Position numbers and translations under genes: made by a program
Shown here: positions 6,909 through 12,720 of the stretch, one piece after another
Numbering within the stretch: the first letter of the stretch is position 1
Layout of the letters: every line of letters begins with the position of its first letter
NCBI GenBank assembly: GCA_964409635.1
Contig: CAYPEL010000079.1
Span: 1 to 12,720 of the forward strand
Length of the DNA: 12,720 nt
Direction: 5' to 3'
Origin: CAYPEL01 sp964409635
GTDB taxonomy: Bacteria > Pseudomonadota > Gammaproteobacteria > DSM-19610
Notes under the pieces: generated by a model
Databases searched by the model: none
What the model was told of the DNA's origin: nothing
Seen by the model: the letters and a program-made list of their open reading frames with translations, nothing else

Positions 6909-7532
6909 TCATGCCCGCAGCAATCCCTCGATCAGTTTGAGGCTACGCTGTTGCTGATGATCCAGCGCAAGTCGTTTCGATCTGACAATAGAGACCAGAT
7001 CGTCCAGCGCTGCATTGAAGTCATCATTTATGATGAGGTATTGGTATTCAGTATAATGCGATATCTCGCTCACCGCATCCTGCATGCGCCGGGTAATAAT
7101 CTTTGCGTCGTCCTGTCCCCGCGCCGTCAGCCGCTCCCGTAAAACCGCCTGACTGGGCGGGAGAATAAATACTCCTGTGGCGTCCGGAATCGATTCGCGC
7201 ACCTGGCGCGCGCCCTGCCAGTCGATTTCCAGGATTACGTCTTCACCCTGTTCTAGTTGTGCGCGTACCGAAGCGCTGCTGGTGCCGTAATAGTTATCGA
7301 AGACCCGGGCGTGCTCCATAAAATCGCCAGCACCCACCATCCCTTCAAATTTTTCCAGACTGACGAAGTGATATTCCACGCCATTGCGTTCGCCGGGTCT
7401 GGGCGCGCGGGTAGTGTGTGAGATAGAAAGACAGACACCGGGCAGGCGCTCCAGTAAGGCTTTGACCAAACTGGTCTTGCCGGCGCCCGAGGGTGCTGAA
7501 ATAATATAGAGCGTACCGGCTACCGGGTTCAT
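6909..7532 (-). CDS. gmk: Guanylate kinase
   Basis: A 207-residue cytosolic enzyme that phosphorylates GMP to GDP with ATP. The P-loop SAPSGAGKTS lies at residues 12-21, followed by the GMP-binding segment SISHTTRAPRPGERNGVEYHF and later LEIDWQGARQVR, then the FILPPS and RLTARGQDD segments, all standard for bacterial Gmk. Length is normal. ATG at 7532 gives a typical N-terminus (MNPVAGTLYII); a TTG three codons upstream (7541) has a better-placed GGAG, 6 nt away inside the yicC stop region, so the true start may be there. The gene follows yicC by only a few bases and is probably co-transcribed with it. Downstream, rpoZ is replaced as immediate neighbour by the TPR/phosphatase pair. Confidence 0.95.
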   Translation of the reverse strand: MNPVAGTLYIISAPSGAGKTSLVKALLERLPGVCLSISHTTRAPRPGERNGVEYHFVSLEKFEGMVGAGDFMEHARVFDNYYGTSSASVRAQLEQGEDVILEIDWQGARQVRESIPDATGVFILPPSQAVLRERLTARGQDDAKIITRRMQDAVSEISHYTEYQYLIINDDFNAALDDLVSIVRSKRLALDHQQQRSLKLIEGLLRA

Positions 7533-7544
7533 AGTATTCAATCT

Positions 7545-8411
7545 CTACTCCGCGTTTTGCACCTGTTCGCGCATTTGCTCTATCAATACTTTTAGCTCGA
7601 CAGCCGCCGCGGTGGTTGCACTGTCTGCGGATTTCGAGCCCAGTGTATTGGCTTCACGGTTCAACTCCTGCATCAGGAAGTCCAGCCGCCGGCCAACCGG
7701 CTCTTTCCGCTGTAAAACACTGCGCACCTCGTCAACATGGGTTTGCAGGCGATCCAGCTCTTCATCAACATCAATTTTCTGTACCTGGAAAACCAGTTCC
7801 TGTTCGAGCCTGTTACTGTCTGCCGGGGTTTCGAGTTCGGCCAGCCGGGTGATCAATTTATCACGTATCCGTGCCTGCACCTCGGGCAATCGCTGCCGCA
7901 CCCGGGTCACCTCTGCTTCGATTCCGGAACAACGCTGACTGAGCAAGCTGGCAATTTTTTCTCCTTCGCGCTGCCGAGTCGTGATTAACTCGTCCAGCGC
8001 CTGTTCCAGCAAGTGCATGGCAAGCTCCTTGACCGAATCCACATCCAGTACTTTTTCGAGCACCACGCCCGGCCAGCGTAACAACTCCATGACGGCGGGC
8101 GAGCTGGCCTCGGCAGAGCGTTTTTCGACCTCCCGGCAAGCATGCAATACCGCCGTCAGGCGAGCCTGATCCACATCCAGGGTTCCGGCCTCGGTAGCGG
8201 CGCGGTCACACCTCAACTGGCATTCGAGCTTGCCACGGCCCAGTTTCCGGGTGACTTTTTCCCTCACCTGGGGTTCCAGCGCGCGCAACTCCTCCGGCAG
8301 GCGGACGGTAACGTCCAGATAGCGGTGATTTACCGACCGCAGCTCCCACACCAGGCAGGTTTCCGCCTGCTCACCGGCCATTCTGGCGAACGCCGTCATG
8401 CTTCTAATCAT
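7545..8411 (-). CDS. yicC: YicC family endoribonuclease
   Basis: A 288-residue protein matching E. coli YicC (287) end to end: MIRSMTAFAR start, ELRSVNHRYLD, LPEELRALEPQVREKV, RLEQELVFQVQKIDVDEELDRL and the strongly conserved C-terminal segment VGRRLDFLMQELNREANTLGSKS ending in IEQMREQVQN. Members have been reported to act as endoribonucleases that affect small-RNA turnover. It is cytosolic with predicted helical stretches. The frame stays open upstream to 8540, but the family start MIRSMTA at 8411 with AGGGG 11 nt upstream, downstream of a TATAAT box, is clearly right; the longer version would overlap the divergent kinase gene. It sits directly upstream of gmk, a common proteobacterial pairing. 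Confidence 0.94.
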   Translation of the reverse strand: MIRSMTAFARMAGEQAETCLVWELRSVNHRYLDVTVRLPEELRALEPQVREKVTRKLGRGKLECQLRCDRAATEAGTLDVDQARLTAVLHACREVEKRSAEASSPAVMELLRWPGVVLEKVLDVDSVKELAMHLLEQALDELITTRQREGEKIASLLSQRCSGIEAEVTRVRQRLPEVQARIRDKLITRLAELETPADSNRLEQELVFQVQKIDVDEELDRLQTHVDEVRSVLQRKEPVGRRLDFLMQELNREANTLGSKSADSATTAAAVELKVLIEQMREQVQNAE

Positions 8412-8438
8412 GCTTAAAGTTACCCCTGTGTTTTGCCG

Positions 8439-8467
8439 ATTATAGAGGGACTGTCGGCCTGCGTCTC
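8439..8467 (-). promoter_or_regulatory. Likely sigma70 promoter of yicC-gmk
   Basis: In the 103-bp divergent gap the minus strand carries a perfect TATAAT (8444-8439) with GAGACG (3/6) 17 bp upstream (8467-8462). Transcription would begin near 8432, about 20 nt before the yicC ATG. The strong -10 and suitable distance make this the best promoter call in the window despite the weak -35. Confidence 0.5.
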
Positions 8468-8514
8468 GGCCTCGCGCTAGACAGCAATAAGACCAGCTAC
8501 TTAAAAATAAGATA

Positions 8515-9450
8515 ATGCGGAAAAAACAGAATAGTCTCAAACTGGGAACCCTGATCGATGACTACCGGCTGCTGGAGGTATTGGGTGGCGGCGGCTTTAG
8601 TATCGTTTATATGGCGCGCCACCGGCGCTCAGGTAAAGCCTATGTCATAAAGGAATATATGCCTAAAAAGCTGGCACAACGCCAGTCCAGCGGGGAAGTT
8701 ACGGCACGTTCGAGCGATACAGAATCCAGGCTCAATCAAGGCCGCAAGCTGTTTTTACAGGAAGCCACTGCGCTGGCCACGCTGAAACACCCGAATATCG
8801 TCAATGTGGTGAATTTTTTCCGTGCTAACGGCACTGTTTACATGGTGATGGAGTTCACAGAAGGCGCCAACCTGCAGGACTACCTGAAGAAGCATAAGGG
8901 CGGCCTGACAGAAAAATTTCTTCGCGTTGTCTTTCCCCGCCTGTTAAAAGGGCTGAAACTGATCCATGAGAGCGATTTACTGCACCTGGATATCAAACCC
9001 GGCAATATCCATATTCGCCGTGGCGGACGCCCTTTATTGCTCGATTTTGGTGCAGTGCATGGTTTTCCTCAAAGCCGCCGCGAGCAACCTGGCCAAGTCA
9101 TCAGCGCAGGCTTCTCACCAATAGAACAGTACGATAGCCGGGGCTATGTTGGCCCCTGGACAGATATCTATGCCATCGGGGCGACGATGCGCACCTGCAT
9201 CGAAGGTACCCCACCCCCGCCAGCATCCGACCGGCAGGCCAAGGATCGTATGCGTTCAATAAAGTCACTTTATAAAAAACGCTACTCGGCAAATTTACTC
9301 GAAGCCATCGACTGGGCCATGGAGCTCAACCCGGAACACCGCCCGCAGTCTGTCGATGAGTTCCGGAAAGTCTTGCAAAAAGATCCAGCACAGAAAGAGG
9401 TCGAAGCCAACTCGGCACTGGATTGGCTGACCAAAGACCTGTTTGCCTGA
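8515..9450 (+). CDS. Cytosolic eukaryotic-type Ser/Thr protein kinase (non-RD)
   Basis: A 311-residue single-domain protein kinase with no membrane segment. Motifs in order: glycine loop GGGGFSIVY (24-32), ATP-anchoring Lys46 (VIKEY), helix-C Glu83 in FLQEATAL, catalytic loop HLDIKPGNI (157-165, Asp159, Lys161, Asn164), DFG 177-179, and an activation-segment end reading FSPIEQY in place of APE, then DIYAIGATM. The essential residues are present, so it should be active; the HRD arginine is Leu, making it a non-RD kinase that may not need activation-loop phosphorylation. Targets are unknown. The ATG is the only possible start because an in-frame TAA lies at 8488; no Shine-Dalgarno is visible, so initiation may be weak or leaderless. 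It diverges from yicC and pairs with the phosphatase that follows. Confidence 0.92.
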   Translation: MRKKQNSLKLGTLIDDYRLLEVLGGGGFSIVYMARHRRSGKAYVIKEYMPKKLAQRQSSGEVTARSSDTESRLNQGRKLFLQEATALATLKHPNIVNVVNFFRANGTVYMVMEFTEGANLQDYLKKHKGGLTEKFLRVVFPRLLKGLKLIHESDLLHLDIKPGNIHIRRGGRPLLLDFGAVHGFPQSRREQPGQVISAGFSPIEQYDSRGYVGPWTDIYAIGATMRTCIEGTPPPPASDRQAKDRMRSIKSLYKKRYSANLLEAIDWAMELNPEHRPQSVDEFRKVLQKDPAQKEVEANSALDWLTKDLFA

Positions 9451-9459
9451 GGTTAAGAC

Positions 9460-10335
9460 GTGTTTGCAAACACCGCCACTGTTAATCGTCTGGGCAATCG
9501 GAAAAACAACCAGGATCGCTGCCTGCTTATCAAGCAACAGCACAACAGTCTGCTGATGGTTGCAGACGGCATGGGCGGGCACCCGCGTGGAGAACTTGCC
9601 GCACAAATTGCGGTTGATACCATGGGAGAGCATTTCGATACCCAGCGTGCGGAAATCGAGGATCCCGCCGGTTTCTTACGCAACGCCATTCATAGTGCGC
9701 ACCTGGATATTCTTAAAGCGGGCGACGCACTAAAGCCGCCGGTCAGTCCTCGCACTGTCTGCGTCGCGGGCTTGATCCAGGGCAATAAAATATGGTGGGC
9801 ACACGTAGGCGACTGCCGCCTGTACCTGCTGCGTGATGGCCGGATAATTCAACAAACCCAGGATCATACGCCCTTACAGGAGATGCTAAAACGTGGCGAA
9901 ATCAGCGCCGAAGATGCCCGCCAGCATCCACTGCGGCACAATGTTAGCCGCTGCCTCGGGGGTGGCATTACGCTGCCAAAAGTCAGCCTGTCCAGCGCCA
10001 GCCTGGAGAAGAATGATACCGTCCTGCTGTGTTCAGATGGCCTCTGGGCGGCTGTCGCCAAACAACAATTATTAAACTTAAGCAGCGCTGATGACCTGGA
10101 AGGTTCTGCACATAAACTGGCAGAAGATGCCGAAAGCGCCAGTTACCCGCACAGCGACAATATCAGCCTGGTCGCATTGCGCTGGATCGCGGATACGGTT
10201 ACAGCCACACCCAATAACGAGGCAAGCCAACAGGCGAGTCAATCAAGCGCATCGTCAAACGATCCTTTACAGCAGGCTATCGATTCCATCCATCAGGCGA
10301 TGATTGACTATGCATCTGAGATCAAGAAAATTTAA
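9460..10335 (+). CDS. PP2C-type Ser/Thr protein phosphatase
   Basis: A 291-residue PPM/PP2C phosphatase, expected to remove phosphate from proteins modified by the kinase encoded just upstream. Metal-binding and structural motifs are present: NNQDR with Asp19, VADGMGGH (34-41), VGDCR (116-120, usual VGDSR with Ser replaced by Cys), LLCSDGLW (189-196) and HSDNISLV (231-238; Asp233). Residues about 245-272 form a Ser/Gln/Asn/Ala-rich linker, followed by a short helical tail (about 269-291). The start is GTG, set by a good GAGGT ribosome-binding site at 9449-9453 that overlaps the kinase stop codon, 6 nt before the GTG. This implies one transcript and linked translation. There is no membrane segment, so both enzymes act in the cytosol. 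Confidence 0.92.
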   Translation: MFANTATVNRLGNRKNNQDRCLLIKQQHNSLLMVADGMGGHPRGELAAQIAVDTMGEHFDTQRAEIEDPAGFLRNAIHSAHLDILKAGDALKPPVSPRTVCVAGLIQGNKIWWAHVGDCRLYLLRDGRIIQQTQDHTPLQEMLKRGEISAEDARQHPLRHNVSRCLGGGITLPKVSLSSASLEKNDTVLLCSDGLWAAVAKQQLLNLSSADDLEGSAHKLAEDAESASYPHSDNISLVALRWIADTVTATPNNEASQQASQSSASSNDPLQQAIDSIHQAMIDYASEIKKI

Positions 10336-10347
10336 CTTTTTGGATAG

Positions 10348-10361
10348 TTGATTTAGGTCAA
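10348..10361. promoter_or_regulatory. FNR/ANR-type binding site
   Basis: TTGATTTAGGTCAA matches the FNR/ANR/DNR palindrome TTGAT-N4-ATCAA at 9 of 10 defined positions. It lies in the intergenic region 128 bp before the acidic-peptide ATG. A -10-like GATACT at 10381-10386 would put the transcription start near 10393, so the site would be centred around -39, close to the -41.5 typical of class II activation. This suggests induction under low oxygen (or by nitric oxide if a DNR-type factor is used). Confidence 0.6.
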
Positions 10362-10475
10362 TCATCATTACTGCTACGTGGATACTGGTCTGATTTTTGT
10401 TAAACTTAGCCTGTTACGGATGCCAAACAGTATTCGTTACAACACTATTTATTGTATCTCCCTATGGGTAGCCTT

Positions 10476-10655
10476 ATGAAACACTACTTAACACTATTTT
10501 TCCTCCTCCTTGTCTTTACAGGGAACACAAGCGCCAGCTTTACAGACCAAGGTTCATTAGCATCCGGCGTTGTCTGTGCCGATGCAGACGATACTGACAA
10601 GGATGAAAGCAGCGAGCCATCCGAAGACGAAGACGATGAGCCTGACTGCGAATAA
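10476..10655 (+). CDS. Small exported acidic peptide
   Basis: A 59-residue protein. A signal peptide (MKHYLTLFFLLLVFTGNTSA, likely cleaved around residue 20) leaves a mature peptide of about 39 residues with only two cysteines, one just after GVV and one in the C-terminal DCE. The mature part is extremely rich in Asp and Glu, with one lysine and no arginine. The likely location is the periplasm or outside the cell. No family is recognised with certainty; binding of divalent metal or a cationic partner is a possible role, not shown. ATG at 10476 is chosen because it begins the signal peptide directly and has GGGT 6 nt upstream; ATG 10464 and TTG 10452 are alternatives in the same frame. It follows the FNR-type box and precedes the rhodanese gene by 94 bp. 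Confidence 0.65.
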   Translation: MKHYLTLFFLLLVFTGNTSASFTDQGSLASGVVCADADDTDKDESSEPSEDEDDEPDCE

Positions 10656-10749
10656 GCAACGCATTTGCAAACATTGATTTTAACACTTTACCGAAAGCTG
10701 AGTTGACACCGGCTACACTAAAATACGCCAACTAAATAAGGATACACAC

Positions 10750-11514
10750 ATGAATATTAAAACGCTTGCACTGGCATTAACCACTTCCATACTGGCCACC
10801 GCCTGCGCCTCAACGGGCACAACAGACAAAGCTTCAGCCAGTTCAACGGGTTCAGCAGTAAAAAAAGCGGCTGTAAAAACCATGAACAAACCCGTAGGCA
10901 TCACCGGCGACTTGATGAGCATTACCGTCAACCACAATGGAAACCCGGTAAAAATCCAGCGCGACCAAAATAACAGCGCCACCGTTATCCCCGCATTTGC
11001 CAAAACATCCCGCCCCTGCCCGCCCTTCTGCATCCAGCCGATTTCACTTGGACCGGACATCGAAACCATCGGCGAAGTCGAAATGATCAACTACCTGAAA
11101 AAAATGGACGGCGGCGATTCCAGTATTCTGGTCATCGATTCACGCACCCCTGACTGGGTAGCCAAGGGCACCATTCCGGGTGCTAAAAATATTTCCTGGG
11201 TTGAACTGACCCCCAAAAAAGGCGCTACAACAGAAGGCATCATGAAAGTCATGGCGGAAGAGTTTAATGTCGGCCTCGCCAAAGGCGCTGACAGTTTCAG
11301 CGTCGATGAAGCGATTGCAGCGGGGGATACCAGCCAGCAATTTAACTACTCTAAAGCCAAGACCCTGGTGCTGTTCTGTAACGGAATGTGGTGCGGCCAG
11401 TCACCGGCCAGCATCAAAACTCTGCTGAAATTCGGTTACCCGGCAGATAAAATGAAATGGTACCGGGGCGGTATGCAGGACTGGGCAATCCTGGGATTGA
11501 GCACTGTCAAATAA
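10750..11514 (+). CDS. Rhodanese-like domain protein, probable periplasmic lipoprotein
   Basis: A 254-residue exported protein. The N-terminus is a signal peptide ending LATAC, so Cys19 may be lipidated (the -3 Ala is not ideal for a lipobox). A Ser/Thr/Ala-rich linker follows, then a CPPFC motif (Cys90, Cys94), then a rhodanese domain (about 105-254) with VIDSRTPDWVAKGTIPGAKNI and the active-site segment LVLFCNGMWCGQS: Cys210 is the expected sulfur-carrying residue and Cys215 sits five residues on. WYRGGMQDW near the end is typical of rhodaneses. It may move sulfane sulfur or take part in thiol redox chemistry in the envelope. The start is supported by AAGGA 7 nt upstream. It follows the acidic peptide by 94 bp and ends at a strong terminator. 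Confidence 0.88.
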   Translation: MNIKTLALALTTSILATACASTGTTDKASASSTGSAVKKAAVKTMNKPVGITGDLMSITVNHNGNPVKIQRDQNNSATVIPAFAKTSRPCPPFCIQPISLGPDIETIGEVEMINYLKKMDGGDSSILVIDSRTPDWVAKGTIPGAKNISWVELTPKKGATTEGIMKVMAEEFNVGLAKGADSFSVDEAIAAGDTSQQFNYSKAKTLVLFCNGMWCGQSPASIKTLLKFGYPADKMKWYRGGMQDWAILGLSTVK

Positions 11515-11539
11515 TCCGGATCTGAACTTCAGCTAACAG

Positions 11540-11566
11540 CGGCCGGTTTTTACCGGCCGTTTTTTT
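11540..11566 (+). terminator. Rho-independent terminator after the rhodanese gene
   Basis: CGGCCGGT (11540-11547) and ACCGGCCG (11552-11559) form a perfect 8-bp GC-rich stem with a TTTT loop, followed by seven Ts (11560-11566). It lies 25 bp past the rhodanese stop. The opposite strand has no T-run after the stem, so it acts only for plus-strand transcription. Confidence 0.92.
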
Positions 11567-11628
11567 GCATAGACTTACCCGCAGGCCTCACCGGGAAACA
11601 GACAGGCAGGAAATACCTGACAGGCCAG

Positions 11629-12402
11629 TCAGCTTGCAGAGTCAACAGGTGAACGAGGTTTATAAGCGCTACGAAGCAGTTCACGAATCATGTCACCACG
11701 CGGTGTATCAGCGTGCTTTTTAGCGAGCACTTCCAGTACGGTCTGTGACTGTGGGCCACCCGCCATGGCGATCGCCGTGATCGCACTCTGAGCCACATAG
11801 TGGTTATCGCCATCGGCTTTTTCCTGCAGATACGGCAAGTCCCGGGGGTCACCGTTCAGACCCAGTGCAATCACCACCTGGGCGATTACAAATTCGTGGG
11901 CGTCGTGCTTGTGGGCGCGTATATAATCCTGGAAATCACCGGTATTGACGATGCGGATACGATTGAGGGTACAGGCCAGTGCGATGCGCGCCGGCGCCCG
12001 GGACAGATGCTCCCAGGCAAGGCCCGGGTATTTTTTACGATCTTCACGCCAGATGCCCTCCAGCAGATGGAGTACACCACGATGCCAGCGCATGGCGTAT
12101 AAGGCATGCAGTGTATTCGATAAGGCGGCCGGATCCGGGTCAGACAGTGAGCGTTTTATTGCGCTTAATTTTACCTTGCCGGCAATGATTCTGGCGTAGA
12201 ATTCCCGGTAATCCGGAGGTGCAATTGAAGCATCTGAATTGCCTGTGGCGGCAGCCTGGTTACCAACCAGGGTATTTTCGTTCGACGGGTCAGTACGGCT
12301 TTGATCAGCGTTTGCAGTAACCGTTAGGCTGAATGAAAATGCAACAGTCAATACCACTGCTTTACAGCGCATGAATGATATTTGTCGCTTGCTTGCCTGC
12401 AT
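11629..12402 (-). CDS. Exported HEAT-repeat protein
   Basis: A 257-residue protein with a signal peptide (charged MQASKRQISFMRCK, hydrophobic core AVVLTVAFSFSLTV, likely cleavage after TANA at residue 32). A low-complexity Asn/Ser/Ala stretch (33-60) is followed by helical sequence. The C-terminal half shows HEAT/PBS-lyase-like repeats, notably HEFVIAQVVIALGLNGDPRDLPYLQEKA and HYVAQSAITAIAMAGGPQSQTVLEVLAKKH (about 169-230). Such repeats usually mediate protein binding. No enzyme motif is seen and the function is unknown. The start at 12402 is preferred: AGG lies 10 nt upstream and the frame then begins 7 bp after the pilin stop, implying an operon; the frame stays open to 12447, which would overlap the pilin gene, and an inner ATG (12372) lacks a ribosome-binding site. 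Confidence 0.8.
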   Translation of the reverse strand: MQASKRQISFMRCKAVVLTVAFSFSLTVTANADQSRTDPSNENTLVGNQAAATGNSDASIAPPDYREFYARIIAGKVKLSAIKRSLSDPDPAALSNTLHALYAMRWHRGVLHLLEGIWREDRKKYPGLAWEHLSRAPARIALACTLNRIRIVNTGDFQDYIRAHKHDAHEFVIAQVVIALGLNGDPRDLPYLQEKADGDNHYVAQSAITAIAMAGGPQSQTVLEVLAKKHADTPRGDMIRELLRSAYKPRSPVDSAS

Positions 12403-12409
12403 ATTACGC

Positions 12410-12720
12410 TTACCTGTTCCAGCAATCGGATACATCCCCTGTTCCATTTTCTCCCTTTACACCGATATTACTCAAGGTAAGCTTTTCGCATTTTGCATCC
12501 GTGAAAGTTGGTGTAGCCTCAAGAACGTATACCTGATTCGTGCCGCCCAGGCCAGTAATTGAGAGCGTATACTTGCCGCTTTCCGAAGTTGTAGCAATGT
12601 TCGCAGTCGCTAAGGTCGCATACTGGTTATTATCCGAATAAAAGCGTTCCTCGCGCGCCGCGGCGTCCATGAGCGCCTGTTTGCCTTCGGTGCGCTTAGA
12701 CTGCCGTACCTGCTCCTGAT
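12410..12720 (-). CDS. PilE-like type IV minor pilin, 5' end beyond the window
   Basis: The C-terminal 103 residues of a type IV pilin. The frame is open to the window edge, so the prepilin leader and the hydrophobic N-terminal helix are missing. The visible part begins QEQVRQSKRTEGKQALMDAA, the amphipathic end of the pilin helix, then AREERFYSDNNQYATL, a strong match to PilE-type minor pilins, then a beta-sheet region with YTLSITG and YVLEATPTF. Two cysteines (in DAKCEKL and VSDCWN) fit the disulfide that bounds the C-terminal D-region. Minor pilins help prime pilus assembly from the inner membrane. The internal ATG at 12670 is not the start. The HEAT-repeat gene follows directly and is probably co-transcribed. 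Confidence 0.88.
   Translation of the reverse strand, partial: QEQVRQSKRTEGKQALMDAAAREERFYSDNNQYATLATANIATTSESGKYTLSITGLGGTNQVYVLEATPTFTDAKCEKLTLSNIGVKGENGTGDVSDCWNR

Noticed and set aside
8412..8540. N-terminal extension of yicC in the open frame up to 8540
   Set aside because: It covers the promoter-like TATAAT and the divergent kinase start, and YicC proteins begin MIRSMTA, which matches the ATG at 8411.
10703..10708. Perfect TTGACA before the rhodanese gene
   Set aside because: No acceptable -10 hexamer lies 16-18 bp downstream; the best spacings give cgccaa or tacgcc, so a separate promoter cannot be supported.
11601..11628. Short CAGG/CCTG hairpin after the HEAT-repeat gene
   Set aside because: The stem is only 4 bp with no following T-run in the direction of the gene, so it is not a supportable terminator.

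Overview
The window reads as a chromosomal segment of a gammaproteobacterium of moderate GC content (roughly half G+C by eye). The core order yicC - gmk - rpoZ - spoT - ridA on the minus strand is the housekeeping block known from Pseudomonas-like and other gammaproteobacteria. The divergent eukaryotic-type kinase/phosphatase pair beside yicC and the type IV pilin at the right edge fit a free-living, possibly aquatic species. The exact order cannot be told from the sequence.

Layout, left to right. Positions 1-102 hold a long perfect inverted repeat with two small internal hairpins, probably a repetitive extragenic element. Then, all on the minus strand: ridA (enamine/imine deaminase), spoT (ppGpp synthetase/hydrolase) and rpoZ (RNA polymerase omega). 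A 276-bp intergenic stretch follows, with a pair of inverted 13-bp repeats. Next come two exported proteins not normally found in this block: a large purple-acid-phosphatase-like metallophosphoesterase with calcium-binding thrombospondin-type-3 repeats and a dockerin-like tail, and an exported TPR protein. Then come gmk (guanylate kinase) and yicC (endoribonuclease family). About 100 bp after yicC the direction switches to plus: a cytosolic Ser/Thr protein kinase, a PP2C phosphatase translationally close behind it, a 59-residue exported acidic peptide under a strong FNR/ANR-type box, and a periplasmic rhodanese-like probable lipoprotein ending in a clear rho-independent terminator. At the right, on the minus strand, are an exported HEAT-repeat protein and, upstream of it, the 3' part of a PilE-type minor pilin that runs off the window.

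How it works together. The gmk-rpoZ-spoT block joins GMP phosphorylation, RNA polymerase assembly and stringent-response ppGpp metabolism. The kinase/phosphatase pair is a reversible Ser/Thr phosphorylation module of unknown target. The phosphatase/TPR pair appears to be an accessory cassette, perhaps for extracellular phosphate scavenging, inserted between gmk and rpoZ. The acidic peptide and rhodanese look like an oxygen-responsive envelope unit. The points most worth following are the structured repeat at 1-102, the phosphatase-TPR insertion, the FNR-box/acidic peptide/rhodanese unit and the non-RD kinase pair.
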